64,000 bases of DNA from JAFEDN01 sp963795715 (GCA_963795715.1 CAWCIY010000003.1:1054001-1118000), one strand, 5' to 3'. Shown: positions 1 to 8,202, counted from the stretch's first letter. Notes: a model not told the origin generated them from the sequence alone. Numbers and translations: made by a program.

Positions 1-8
1 TTCGTAAT

Positions 9-485
9 ATGGAATACCATCATCATGGCGATGCCTTAGTGCCACGTCAGCAACGCTTCGGTCTGTACCTTCGTTCCATAATGAAGGGACTCGGAGTGCC
101 TGTTGAGAACCGCTATGGTCTACGTCCAGCAGTGAAACCAGGAACTCAAAAACCTGTTCCATTGTCCATTGCTAAAGATCTGGATACTAAAGGTTGGCTC
201 CGGGGTGTTACTCACTTTGTCTTCCACATGCACTTGCCGCATTATGCCGTCACTACAGAGGACACAAAGTCAATTCATGTTCTTGCGCGACAGCCGATTG
301 ATCTGTCCAAACCGCATCCATTCACAGAAATGGGAAATCGAGAGTTCAATATGTTTCTCTGGATGCCTCCCTGCGGTGAGCGGGCAGGAGATATTTTATT
401 GGCTGACTCTACTCTCTTCAGCACATTATTTGGCCTGGATGAGAGCGTGAAATGTTTCTGGAAGAATCTTGCCACCATCGCGTGA
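9..485 (+). CDS. Hypothetical protein upstream of Dyp peroxidase (possibly 5'-partial)
   Basis: I do not recognise this 158-residue protein. Its frame is open through the left edge of the window, so the ATG at 9 may be internal and the gene may begin outside. It is rich in His and aromatic residues (an HHH near the start, then FVFHMHLPHY around residue 70) and has no obvious membrane segment. It ends 16 bases before the Dyp-type peroxidase and reads the same way, so the two are probably co-transcribed. A role linked to peroxide or heme chemistry is only a guess from this neighbour. Confidence 0.55.
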   Translation: MEYHHHGDALVPRQQRFGLYLRSIMKGLGVPVENRYGLRPAVKPGTQKPVPLSIAKDLDTKGWLRGVTHFVFHMHLPHYAVTTEDTKSIHVLARQPIDLSKPHPFTEMGNREFNMFLWMPPCGERAGDILLADSTLFSTLFGLDESVKCFWKNLATIA

Positions 486-501
486 AGGCTGAGGAGAACA
501 A

Positions 502-1836
502 ATGACTGGAAAAGTGCAAGCGGTTCTCGAATTGGATGACATTCAAAGTGGCGTTTTGCGTCCCCGACCCACTCCCTATGCGGCTACTTATATTGTGCTC
601 CGCATCGATGATCGTAAAGCGGGGCGAGAATTAATGGGTCGATTAAGCGCGGTGGTTACTTCCGCGGCAGCGCCTACCAGTCCTTTAGCGGATACCTGGG
701 TGAGTGTTGCGCTTTCTTATCAAGGACTGAAAGCATTGGGCGTGCCGCAGAATTCACTCAATAGTTTTGCCTGGGAGTTCCGGCAAGGGATGGCGTCACG
801 TTGGAAAGATTTGGGTGATACCCATGAGAGCAGTCCCGAAAATTGGGAGAAGCCGTTGGGAACTGCCGAGGTCCATGTGATCATCGTTGCTGTCTCGCCG
901 GATATACAAACACTTGAAGAAATACTTGAACGTGCTCGGAAGTCTTATAAAGATTTGCCAGGAATTACCGCAATATGGCGCCAAGATTGCCACGTTTTGC
1001 CTAATATGAAGGAACCCTTCGGGTTTAGGGATGGTATTAGCCATCCGGCGATCGAAGGAAGTGGCGTCACGGGAACTAACACCTTGGAATCTCCGTTAAA
1101 AGCAGGTGAATTTGTACTGGGTTATCCTGATGAAATGGGTGATATACAAGTAACCAATCCAGAAATTCTAGGCCGCAATGGCACTTATATCGTCTTCCGC
1201 AAGTTACATCAACGCGTAGCCGCTTTCCGTCAGTATCTAAAAGCAAATTCAAATAATCTTAAGGAAGAGGAATTGCTAGCTGCTAAAATGATGGGACGAT
1301 GGCGCAGTGGCGCACCCTTGGCGCTCTGTCCCTTTCAGGATGATCCCAAATTAGGCGCCGATCCGCAGCTGAACAACAGTTTCCTTTACGAAAAAGAAGA
1401 TCCCATAGGATTCAAAACTCCTGGAGGTTCACACATACGACGCACAAATCCGCGTAATGCTTCCGTTGCGGGTGTGGTAAGACTTCACCGCATGATCCGT
1501 CGGGGAACTGCGTATGGTCCGCTACTGCCTGAAGGAGTTCTGGAGGATGATGGCGCTGATCGTGGGTTGATGTTCGCATTTGTAGGGTCACATCTGGGAC
1601 GGCAGTTTGAGTTTGTTCAGTCGCAATGGGTCAATGATGGGGTTTTCTTTGGTGCAGGCAGTGATAAAGATCCTATTGTTGGGGCAAATGAAGGCAGTAA
1701 TGGGTTTACAGCGCCACGCCGGCCCGTTCGCAAACGCCTTCAGGGAATTCCGCGATTTGTTATTACGCGAGGTGGTGAATATTGCTTTATGCCTGGATTG
1801 AGAGCTCTGCGTTGGCTGGCTGACCTAACAACATAG
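502..1836 (+). CDS. Dyp-type heme peroxidase
   Basis: This 444-residue protein belongs to the dye-decolourising peroxidase family, heme enzymes that use hydrogen peroxide to oxidise various substrates. The family signature GFRDGISHP lies near residues 173-181 and supplies the distal Asp and Arg. The proximal heme-ligand motif SHIRRTNPR is present with His near residue 311. A GAGGAG ribosome-binding site precedes the ATG. There is no signal peptide, so it is probably cytoplasmic. It follows an unknown gene by 16 bases. The length fits the longer Dyp classes (C/D type). The substrate cannot be inferred. Confidence 0.93.
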   Translation: MTGKVQAVLELDDIQSGVLRPRPTPYAATYIVLRIDDRKAGRELMGRLSAVVTSAAAPTSPLADTWVSVALSYQGLKALGVPQNSLNSFAWEFRQGMASRWKDLGDTHESSPENWEKPLGTAEVHVIIVAVSPDIQTLEEILERARKSYKDLPGITAIWRQDCHVLPNMKEPFGFRDGISHPAIEGSGVTGTNTLESPLKAGEFVLGYPDEMGDIQVTNPEILGRNGTYIVFRKLHQRVAAFRQYLKANSNNLKEEELLAAKMMGRWRSGAPLALCPFQDDPKLGADPQLNNSFLYEKEDPIGFKTPGGSHIRRTNPRNASVAGVVRLHRMIRRGTAYGPLLPEGVLEDDGADRGLMFAFVGSHLGRQFEFVQSQWVNDGVFFGAGSDKDPIVGANEGSNGFTAPRRPVRKRLQGIPRFVITRGGEYCFMPGLRALRWLADLTT

Positions 1837-1837
1837 T

Positions 1838-1932
1838 ACCATTCGATATTTCTGTTGGTTGGTCGTATCAACCAGCAAGCTGACTATTTTTTTCCAATGT
1901 CCGTATGTGACACCACGTTAGAGAACCTTTTT
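1838..1932. other. Convergent intergenic spacer with weak hairpin
   Basis: This spacer separates the converging Dyp and MATE genes. An imperfect inverted repeat (TGTTGGTTG with CAACCAGCA, about 1851-1878) could act as a weak bidirectional terminator, but no clear T-run follows directly. Confidence 0.3.
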
Positions 1933-3282
1933 TCAAAAGGTTAGCTTTTTAAGCTTTAACCATAATCTCCAGCCGGCGAAAACCCAGAGACTGAATATCC
2001 CCAAAAAAAGACCATACCAAACCCCAACTGAACGCAATGCGGTGTGAAAACTGAGTAAGTATGCTGAGGTCAAACCAATCAGCAAGTAGCAAAAAACACT
2101 CATTACCATGGGTGTAAGCGTGTCTCCTAATCCACGTAAGGCGGCAATAATAATGCATTGTCCGCCGTCAGCGATAATCACTAATCCGGCAATGATTAAA
2201 AAAGACTGCGCCATATTTAAAACCGGGTTGAGATAGGGACTGTTGGGTAAAAATAGTTCGACAATGAGACGAGGGGAACTGATGAAAAAAATGGATAACA
2301 GCACGGATATGGTTAAGCCAGTAAATATTCCTAGGAAAATATTTCGTTTTATTTTCGGTAAATTTCTCGAGCCATAGGCATGGCCGGCTTCTAAAGCGGT
2401 GACTACGGATACAGCTAAGGGTAAATTGTATGCGATCGAGGTACATTGCATTACGATTTGATATGCGGCCAACGCTGCAACGCCAAAATATCCGGTCAGT
2501 AGAGCGGCAGCTAAAAACGTCACCATATCCAAAACCATGATTATACCATTGGGAAACCCGCCTACCCATAAGGATTTGATTAATCCAAAATCCGGCTTGC
2601 TGAGACGCCAAGAAAGATGGGCTTTTAAAATATGTTGCCTGGCGCAGTAAAATAACAAGGCAAAAAACATAAACCAGCAAACTGCTGCAGTAGCATAACC
2701 AATTCCGGCAACTCCTAAAGCAGGAAAGCCCAATTTACCATAGATTAAAACGTAATTAGCACCAAAAGTCAGCGGAATAGAAATAAGGGATACAATCATA
2801 ATGGCGCGCGCCAGCGCGAATGCAGAGATATATTCCCTCATGACGTAAAATAGTAAAAACCCGGGAATTCCCCACATCAAACCGTGTAGTAATCGTTGTG
2901 CGTTTGCAGACACTACTGGATTTTGTCCCATGGCGGTAAGGTAAAAGGGCGCCTGCCAAGCCAGTAACATGGCGGGGATGGCGATGATTATAGATAAATA
3001 AAAGGCTTGATGTAGTATTGAGGGGATCAGTTGTTCTTGAGTTTTGCCTCGGGCATGGACGATTGCCACGCCGACTGTATTCATCGCACCGCGACCAAAA
3101 ACTAATATAGTAATAAAAATATTGGTTGCCAAAGCGCCTGCTGCGAGTGCGTCTGGGCCGATCCAGCCCATCATCAAGGTATCGATAAATTGCATGCCTT
3201 TTTGCGCTAAAAAAGCTGCCGCTAAAGGCAGGCATAAAACTATAAAATTTTTTATCTCGCCAGATTTAACTCTTTCTATCAT
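1933..3282 (-). CDS. MATE family multidrug/organic cation efflux protein
   Basis: This is a polytopic membrane protein of about 449 residues from the chosen ATG, with roughly twelve hydrophobic segments. It has the MATE-family pattern of two homologous halves (for example AAAFLAQKGMQFIDTLMMG near the start). MATE proteins export cationic drugs or metabolites using Na+ or H+ gradients. A longer frame begins at a TTG at 3321 inside xseA; I prefer the ATG at 3282, which gives the usual family length. This start still overlaps the 3' end of xseA by 17 bases, suggesting translational coupling. Substrate unknown. Confidence 0.9.
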   Translation of the reverse strand: MIERVKSGEIKNFIVLCLPLAAAFLAQKGMQFIDTLMMGWIGPDALAAGALATNIFITILVFGRGAMNTVGVAIVHARGKTQEQLIPSILHQAFYLSIIIAIPAMLLAWQAPFYLTAMGQNPVVSANAQRLLHGLMWGIPGFLLFYVMREYISAFALARAIMIVSLISIPLTFGANYVLIYGKLGFPALGVAGIGYATAAVCWFMFFALLFYCARQHILKAHLSWRLSKPDFGLIKSLWVGGFPNGIIMVLDMVTFLAAALLTGYFGVAALAAYQIVMQCTSIAYNLPLAVSVVTALEAGHAYGSRNLPKIKRNIFLGIFTGLTISVLLSIFFISSPRLIVELFLPNSPYLNPVLNMAQSFLIIAGLVIIADGGQCIIIAALRGLGDTLTPMVMSVFCYLLIGLTSAYLLSFHTALRSVGVWYGLFLGIFSLWVFAGWRLWLKLKKLTF

Positions 3283-4471
3283 GAATATTCTCAACCAGGC
3301 ATTCACAATCGCCTTGAGCAAATTGTATTGTTAGAATTTGTCCGCGTTGTAGCTGTGAGCTGCGATAAATGATCTCTTGAGAGGGTTTCTCTCTAACTAT
3401 AGCATAGCCGCGCTCAAGTGTTTTTAATGGACTTAGGGTATTGAGTCCTTGGATTAGTTGATTTAACTCGGCCTGGCGGTGTCTTAAAATATGTTGCCAA
3501 GCCAATATCAGCCGGCGTTCTAATTGATCTAAGTTTTGGGCATGATCTCGTAGGCGTTGACCAGGATGCCGCAGCCTTTTAGAGAAATAAACTATTTGCG
3601 CCCGATATTGCCCTAATTGACTCAGCAGCAAATGATGCATCCTTCTATGTAATTGCGTTATTTTTTGCAGCCATTCTTGGCAATCCGGGCTGATTCTTTC
3701 TGCGGCGGCAGAAGGTGTCGGCGCTCGATAATCGGCAACGAAGTCGGCAATGGTGAAATCCACTTCGTGGCCGATGCCTGTCACCACCGGTATGGCGCTT
3801 TCGAAGATCGCTTGTGCAACAATCTCTTCATTGAAAGGCCACAAATCTTCCAGAGATCCGCCGCCGCGGGCAACAATAAGTACTTGGCATTCCCGGCGTT
3901 GGTTCGCCAGTTGCAATGCATTGACAACTTGACGTGCGGCCAGTTCACCCTGCACCAGTGTTGGGTAAATAATAATTTCGATAGCAGCAAAGCGGCGTTT
4001 TAAGACGGTTAAAATATCATGGATCGCGGCGCCGTGTGGTGAAGTGACAACGCCTACGATAGTAGGCAACTGAGGAATCGGTTTTTTAAATTTTTCAGAA
4101 AACAGACCGGCCGCTTGCAAACGTTCTTTTAGCGCTTCAAATTTCTTCTGTAACAGGCCGACGCCGCTTTGTTCCAATTGCAGCACAATTAATTGAAAAT
4201 CACCGCGCGCTTCGTATAGGCTGACCGAGGCCAGGGCGGTTACTTGCAGGCCATTTTTAAGGGCAAAAGGCAACCGGCGTCCATTGCCGCGAAACAGGGC
4301 GCATCGAACTTGAGCTCGATCATCTTTTAGTGAAAAATAGCTATGGCCTGAGCTGGCTTGAGATAAGTTGGAGATCTCGCCGCTCACCCAGATCTCCCCC
4401 AGCGAACCTTCCAACAACTCGCGGCTAATTCGATTTAATTCGGTGATAGTAAATATATGTTTTTCGGGCAT
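3266..4471 (-). CDS. xseA: Exodeoxyribonuclease VII large subunit
   Basis: XseA forms, with several XseB subunits, an exonuclease that degrades single-stranded DNA to acid-soluble oligonucleotides. The 401-residue protein has the N-terminal OB-fold DNA-binding region (GHSYFSLKD, residues about 40-50). The catalytic region contains VVTSPHGAAIHDIL, ARGGGSLEDLWPFNEE and GIGHEVDFTIADFVAD followed by RAPTPSAAAE, all hallmark motifs. It is somewhat shorter than the E. coli protein (456), with a reduced C-terminal coiled coil. The start at 4471 gives the expected N terminus. It overlaps the downstream MATE gene. Confidence 0.97.
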   Translation of the reverse strand: MPEKHIFTITELNRISRELLEGSLGEIWVSGEISNLSQASSGHSYFSLKDDRAQVRCALFRGNGRRLPFALKNGLQVTALASVSLYEARGDFQLIVLQLEQSGVGLLQKKFEALKERLQAAGLFSEKFKKPIPQLPTIVGVVTSPHGAAIHDILTVLKRRFAAIEIIIYPTLVQGELAARQVVNALQLANQRRECQVLIVARGGGSLEDLWPFNEEIVAQAIFESAIPVVTGIGHEVDFTIADFVADYRAPTPSAAAERISPDCQEWLQKITQLHRRMHHLLLSQLGQYRAQIVYFSKRLRHPGQRLRDHAQNLDQLERRLILAWQHILRHRQAELNQLIQGLNTLSPLKTLERGYAIVREKPSQEIIYRSSQLQRGQILTIQFAQGDCECLVENIHDRKS

Positions 4472-4780
4472 CTTAGGATCTCAGGGTGAATGAAACAAGT
4501 CTGACATAATCTGCTATGGTCAGTCAAAGACGTTTGGATATTGGTGATCTAATCCACTACCCGTTGGATAATAAATACCGTTCAGAATATAAAGGCGCTC
4601 GCTGAGGAAGTTCAAAATATAAAGAGTCTAACGTTAATAAACCAGGACTATAGCAGTTTTTGTTTCTTGTTATTTGACGGCAGTATTATAAGAGATTTGT
4701 TTGATTTAGCTCATCAATCTTTAATAGAAGACTTCAATAAAATTGAAAAACTAAGATAAGCCACATGTACTTAATACTTA
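4472..4780. other. Intergenic region with possible gene remnant
   Basis: No intact gene is visible here. A plus-strand frame at about 4516-4605 (ATG start, about 29 codons) and a second frame at about 4566-4759 (QNIKALAEEVQ followed by about 45 more residues) could be two parts of a decayed, frameshifted gene. I do not recognise the product. This stretch separates xseA from the tiny-peptide island. Confidence 0.25.
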
Positions 4781-4834
4781 TTATGTACACTGAGCAGATC
4801 TAGCTCTTTTCAAAAATTTGAATAACTTTTTCAT
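4781..4834 (-). CDS. Tiny cationic peptide P1 (17 aa, Ala-x-Cys-x end)
   Basis: This 17-codon ORF encodes MKKLFKFLKRARSAQCT. A strong AAGGAGA ribosome-binding site lies about 6 bases before the ATG. The peptide has a Lys-rich amphipathic N-terminal half and ends Ser-Ala-Gln-Cys-Thr, with cysteine at the penultimate position. It is the downstream partner of a tandem duplication with P2, and P3 and P4 share the same design. Similar sequence with different codons in P1 and P2 argues that it is translated. I know no named family that fits. It could be a precursor peptide, a signal, a small toxin or a regulatory leader. Confidence 0.6.
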   Translation of the reverse strand: MKKLFKFLKRARSAQCT

Positions 4835-4969
4835 CGGATCTCTCCTTATTATTTAGAAAAAATGACCTAACAGGTCGCTCATTAGCTTTATACAAAGAAA
4901 GCTAAAATCTAAAAAACATGTAAATCAGGATGCACATGGAAATTAATCATTAATGTGGTTTTATCATTG

Positions 4970-5023
4970 TTAAGCACAATGAGCGGGCCTAGCTTTTTTT
5001 AAAAATTTGAATAATTTTTTCAT
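4970..5023 (-). CDS. Tiny cationic peptide P2 (17 aa, Ala-x-Cys-x end)
   Basis: This 17-codon ORF encodes MKKLFKFLKKARPAHCA, the tandem paralogue of P1. An AAGGAGA ribosome-binding site stands about 7 bases before the ATG. The first nine residues match P1 exactly, partly with different codons (AAA for AAG, TTA for TTG). It ends Pro-Ala-His-Cys-Ala. A sigma70-like promoter lies upstream at 5096-5123 on the same strand, and a short hairpin lies between promoter and ORF. Function unknown. Confidence 0.62.
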   Translation of the reverse strand: MKKLFKFLKKARPAHCA

Positions 5024-5095
5024 TGGATTTCTCCTTATTATTTAGAAAAATGACCTAAATAGATCGCCCATTAGCTTTCATATCAAGAAAGCCAA

Positions 5096-5123
5096 AATAT
5101 AAAAAACTAATTCCCCATGTAAA
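5096..5123 (-). promoter_or_regulatory. Putative sigma70 promoter for P2 (and P1)
   Basis: On the minus strand TTTACA (5118-5123) and TATATT (5096-5101) are separated by 16 bases. The corresponding sequence in the P1 unit is degraded, so P1 may depend on read-through from P2. Confidence 0.4.
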
Positions 5124-5214
5124 GCAGAATACATATAGAAACTAACCAAGCTAACATTTTTTGTTCTTCATTTTTTTATCTCCAATTTATAAATTTCATG
5201 CCCTCATTTTATTT

Positions 5215-5739
5215 TTATACGCTTTCCACGCTAGTAGAAACTAGCTTTTGACCTTTAATGAATTTTTTAAAATGCTCTATTACCCTTTTAATGATAAAAA
5301 ACAATGGAAGTGGTTTAATAGCTTGAATATATTCTCCAAATTCAACAAAATAAAACTTTTGAGTTTCATCTTCAAAAACCGAGGAAAGGTCTTTATCTGT
5401 TATTTCGTTATTTTTGCCATGATGAGGATGATGGTGTAAATAACTTCCGAAGACTCCTTCGCAGAAATCAAAATATTCTTTTGTATGTAGAATATGAGCA
5501 TGCCATACTTCATCAATATCATACGAAGGAGGAAGTATATGCTGGTGACCATATTTTCTTTTTAAAAAAAGAAAATTGCGATACTGTTTAACAGCCTCTA
5601 AAGCTTGCTTTTTAGACCATTTTTCGACTTTTACTAATCTTTCAATGGTAGAAGTCAAATCAGCTTCATCAATAAGCTTTTTAGATATATCCAATTCTTT
5701 TTTTAAAAAGCCATTAACCATATCCATATCCGTCTCCAT
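5215..5739 (-). CDS. VWHxH-motif protein resembling the glycine-rich-domain (DUF1399-like) family
   Basis: This 174-residue protein contains IDEVWHAHILHTKEYFDFC (about residues 75-93) followed by a His-rich FGSYLHHHPHHG. The D-x-x-WHxH-x6-Y-x-x-FC pattern is typical of bacterial and plant proteins annotated as glycine-rich-domain-like, whose function is unknown. The conserved His and Cys suggest a metal site, which is inference. A GGGA ribosome-binding site precedes the ATG. It lies 47 bases downstream of tiny peptide P3 on the same strand, and P2/P1 follow it. This position suggests the protein may act on or with these peptides. Confidence 0.7.
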   Translation of the reverse strand: METDMDMVNGFLKKELDISKKLIDEADLTSTIERLVKVEKWSKKQALEAVKQYRNFLFLKRKYGHQHILPPSYDIDEVWHAHILHTKEYFDFCEGVFGSYLHHHPHHGKNNEITDKDLSSVFEDETQKFYFVEFGEYIQAIKPLPLFFIIKRVIEHFKKFIKGQKLVSTSVESV

Positions 5740-5786
5740 TCATCGTCCCTTTAAGAATTTTGTCTTTGATTAAAATTATTTATAAC

Positions 5787-5849
5787 TCAAAGACATGTAG
5801 CAGGACGAGATTTTAATTTTTTAAATAACTTGATAATTGTTCTTTTCAT
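5787..5849 (-). CDS. Tiny cationic peptide P3 (20 aa, Ala-x-Cys-x end)
   Basis: This 20-codon ORF encodes MKRTIIKLFKKLKSRPATCL. It shares KLFK-x-LK-x-(A)RPA-x-C-x with P2. A GGGAG ribosome-binding site precedes the ATG, and a good promoter lies about 60 bases upstream. It stands directly before the VWHxH-motif gene in the same direction, so the two probably form an operon. As in P1, P2 and P4, cysteine is penultimate and alanine is two residues before it. Confidence 0.62.
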   Translation of the reverse strand: MKRTIIKLFKKLKSRPATCL

Positions 5850-5910
5850 GATCTACTCCCTATAGAAAGTTATTACTGAAGAATTTTTTCATATTATCTT
5901 AATTTTTAAA

Positions 5911-5939
5911 CATATACAATACTATTGTAGCAAAGTCAA
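5911..5939 (-). promoter_or_regulatory. Putative sigma70 promoter for P3 and the VWHxH gene
   Basis: On the minus strand TTGACT (5934-5939) and TATATG (5911-5916) are separated by exactly 17 bases. The transcript leader to P3 would be about 55 bases. Confidence 0.5.
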
Positions 5940-6175
5940 AAGGGAGTTGTAGTATTTATAATTTATTAGTTGCTGTTATAATTTTCTTGATAAAACTTTA
6001 AAAAAGCGTTTAGAATTGTTACAAAAAAGCGATTAGAATATTATTCATGATTTTGAAGAGAAGCGCTGTCTTAGAAAAAACTTTATTTAAACAGGGTAAT
6101 AAATTACAGAAATTTGTTTAATGAGAAAAATTTTCAGTAAATTTTTTTCATATTTGTCTCTTACAGGAGCAAACC

Positions 6176-6643
6176 ATGAACATTAGGGAAGCAAAATCTG
6201 CTGATTATCCAATAATATTAGCTTTGCATATAGATTCTATTAAAACTTTATGCTCTGGACATTACTCTAAAAAATCTATTTCCGAATGGGTAGCAACAAG
6301 AAAACTGGAGTATTATAGAAATACTCCTGGGGTTGAGGTTTTAATTGTGGGGGAGGAAGATAAAAAAATAGTTGGTTTTTGTCGACTAGATATCAAAGAG
6401 AGATGTTTAACCGGGCTTTTTATTACTCCAGAATGTACTGGAAAAAAATATGCTAAACAACTTCTAAATAAGATGGAAGATATAGCAAGAAATCATGAAA
6501 TTAAAGAATTATTTTTATATTCGACGTTAAACGCAGTAGATTTTTACCATCATATGGGGTACGAAGGATCAGTCAAAATAATGCACAGACTTAAGTCAGG
6601 AACGAGTGCGCTGTCTGTTAAAATGTCAAAGAAACTAAGTTAA
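6176..6643 (+). CDS. GNAT family N-acetyltransferase
   Basis: This 155-residue protein starts with the typical MNIREAKSADYPIILALH. It contains the acetyl-CoA-binding motif A region LFITPECTGKKYAKQLL (about residues 82-98) and the later LYSTLNAVDFYHHMGYE, as in GNAT acetyltransferases. AGGAG precedes the ATG. The substrate is unknown. It lies between tiny peptides P3 and P4 but on the opposite strand, so it could acetylate a product of this island, or it could be an unrelated resistance-type acetyltransferase. Confidence 0.85.
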   Translation: MNIREAKSADYPIILALHIDSIKTLCSGHYSKKSISEWVATRKLEYYRNTPGVEVLIVGEEDKKIVGFCRLDIKERCLTGLFITPECTGKKYAKQLLNKMEDIARNHEIKELFLYSTLNAVDFYHHMGYEGSVKIMHRLKSGTSALSVKMSKKLS

Positions 6644-6670
6644 ATAGGGTAACAGTTATTGCCATATTTA

Positions 6671-6733
6671 CTAATTACAGGTAGCAGCTATTGCTTTTTG
6701 TTTTCTAAAAAGCATTTTCAGTAACCTTCTCAT
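6671..6733 (-). CDS. Tiny cationic peptide P4 (20 aa, Ala-x-Cys-x end)
   Basis: This 20-codon ORF encodes MRRLLKMLFRKQKAIAATCN. A strong CAAGGAGA ribosome-binding site lies about 7 bases before the ATG. It diverges from P1-P3 in the middle but keeps the basic amphipathic N-terminal half and the Ala-x-Cys-x end (AATCN). It lies tail to tail with the acetyltransferase gene, 27 bases beyond its stop. This is the least similar member, and the shared end pattern is the main reason for including it. Confidence 0.5.
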   Translation of the reverse strand: MRRLLKMLFRKQKAIAATCN

Positions 6734-6903
6734 TATTATCTCCTTGTATTTTAGATCCCAGTTTATCGTTCGACATTAAATCGATCGAGCAAACAAGCCA
6801 TCTTTAGGATATCTAAAGGGTGGTATAATTGCAATTTATTATTTATTAATTTTTACTAATAACATGGAATAATCGTTTACAGCCTGTTTTAAAAGGACAA
6901 GCC

Positions 6904-7026
6904 ATGGAGATTGGAAATCAACTATCGCAGAAGAAATTTTCTGGTGGGGATAAAAATGTGATCCTTACTAAAGATCTGAATAAATCTGGAAAAATTTATG
7001 AGTTTAAATATAATTTTGCTTTGTAG
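6904..7026 (+). CDS. Small hypothetical ORF (40 aa)
   Basis: This 40-codon ORF begins MEIGNQLSQKKFSGG and ends KYNFAL. AAGGA stands about 6 bases before its ATG. It has no cysteine, no membrane segment and no recognisable domain, and it lies tail to tail with the luciferase-like gene. It may be a real small protein or the remnant of a longer gene. Confidence 0.35.
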   Translation: MEIGNQLSQKKFSGGDKNVILTKDLNKSGKIYEFKYNFAL

Positions 7027-7071
7027 GTTACCTTGTTAACCGTATACTAATCAAGAAAATGCATGGGGGGA

Positions 7072-8085
7072 TTATAAAGTTATTTTTAATGGATACTTAT
7101 TTTTTAATTTTGGTAAAGAGCCTAGAGCAAATCTCTTCATTGAATCGGTACATAGATGATGACTTAAAGTCGCAAAATTAAAGATAAGGGTATAATTATT
7201 AATTCCTGTTTCAGCCGTAAGGGCATTCATCTTTTCTACACAACTATCCGCGCTGCCAAATAAACAAAACTCTTGGTCAAAGAAATTGAAATCGATCGAC
7301 ATTTTATATTCATTTTCTAAGGAGTCAATTAGTTTTGAAAATTGCGTTTCAATGTTACGCATGAAAGGAGTTTTAATATCATTTTTTGCTTCTTGATCAC
7401 TGATCCCACAGTAAAGACAGCGGCTTAAAATAACCTGTGGGCCTAATTTAAAGACATCTACGAAGTGATCTTCATAAAGCTTCTTTTTTATTTTTATGGT
7501 CTTAAGATCTTGGAAAGCATGTAGAAAAATTCCAACCCCCTTGCGTGCAGCAGCAATAATGGATTCATCATTGCCAGCTATAAAAAATATGGGTGGTATT
7601 GGTTTTTGTACCAATGGAGGATAGAGTTTGGTAGCTGGAATTTTGTAAAATGAACCCGAATATGAACTTAAATTGTCTTGCCAAAGTTTTTGCATAATTT
7701 CAAATTGTTCATCAAACTTTTTCCAGGCTTTTTTAATAGGCGATTGAAAGACATCATGATAGTGGTTACTTAAGCTCGTTCGCGTTAAACCGATGATTAG
7801 CCTGCCGCAGCTTAGCGCATCTAAATTGGCAAAATCTTCGGCTAGTCTTACCGGATGGTGTAGGGTACTGATACAAGCGGCAAAGCCGATTTTTATGTTG
7901 TGTGTTTTTGCTGCAATATAACTGGCGGTAATGAGTGGGGAAGACCATAATTGGTGTCCTTGGTCAAAGTGCTTTTCAGTCAGCCAAACACTGGTATAAC
8001 CCAGTTGATCAGCCAGAACGGCTTGTTCTATAGAATCGTGATATGTAGAATTTTGGCTAGGACTGATGTAAAGACCAATTTTCAT
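7072..8085 (-). CDS. LLM-class flavin-dependent oxidoreductase (luciferase-like)
   Basis: This 337-residue protein resembles bacterial luciferase-like monooxygenases, TIM-barrel enzymes using reduced FMN or F420. Visible features are MKIGLYISPSQ at the start, LGYTSVWLTEKHF (about residues 30-42), GFAACISTLHHPVRLAEDFANLDALSCGR and the later PPIFFIAGNDESIIAAARKGVG. I choose the ATG at 8085 because AGGAAAG precedes it. The same frame stays open upstream to about 8250, and a GTG at 8202 would add 39 residues, so the true start is uncertain. The substrate is unknown. It may belong with the tiny-peptide island. Confidence 0.85.
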   Translation of the reverse strand: MKIGLYISPSQNSTYHDSIEQAVLADQLGYTSVWLTEKHFDQGHQLWSSPLITASYIAAKTHNIKIGFAACISTLHHPVRLAEDFANLDALSCGRLIIGLTRTSLSNHYHDVFQSPIKKAWKKFDEQFEIMQKLWQDNLSSYSGSFYKIPATKLYPPLVQKPIPPIFFIAGNDESIIAAARKGVGIFLHAFQDLKTIKIKKKLYEDHFVDVFKLGPQVILSRCLYCGISDQEAKNDIKTPFMRNIETQFSKLIDSLENEYKMSIDFNFFDQEFCLFGSADSCVEKMNALTAETGINNYTLIFNFATLSHHLCTDSMKRFALGSLPKLKNKYPLKITL

Positions 8086-8202
8086 GAGCTTTCCTACCTT
8101 TGTGCTCCTTACAATATAAGAATAGTAGTCAGTATTCTTTCTGAAAGCCTCGGCGTAGTCAACCGTTGGTTTGCATTCTTCAATTCTTTCAGATAATTCC
8201 AC

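Larger units (their letters stand above)
4781..5147. repeat. Tandem direct repeat, two units each carrying a tiny ORF
   Basis: Two diverged units (about 4781-4960 and 4970-5147) have the same layout on the minus strand: a leader with a TAGCTTT/AAAGCTA hairpin, a second small hairpin (GACCTGTTAGGTC in unit 1) followed by T residues, the sequence AATAATAAGGAGA, and a 17-codon ORF. Conservation of leader, ribosome-binding site and peptide, with drift between them, suggests the whole unit is functional. Confidence 0.7.

Noticed and set aside
5151..5171. A 6-codon frame MKNKKC on the minus strand after a GGAGAT
   Set aside because: Too short to judge; it may be a decayed relative of the tiny peptides but has no other support.
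6121..6186. A 21-codon frame (MRKIFSKFFSYLSLTG and so on) overlapping the acetyltransferase start
   Set aside because: It resembles the tiny peptides at first sight but has no ribosome-binding site and lacks the Ala-x-Cys-x end.
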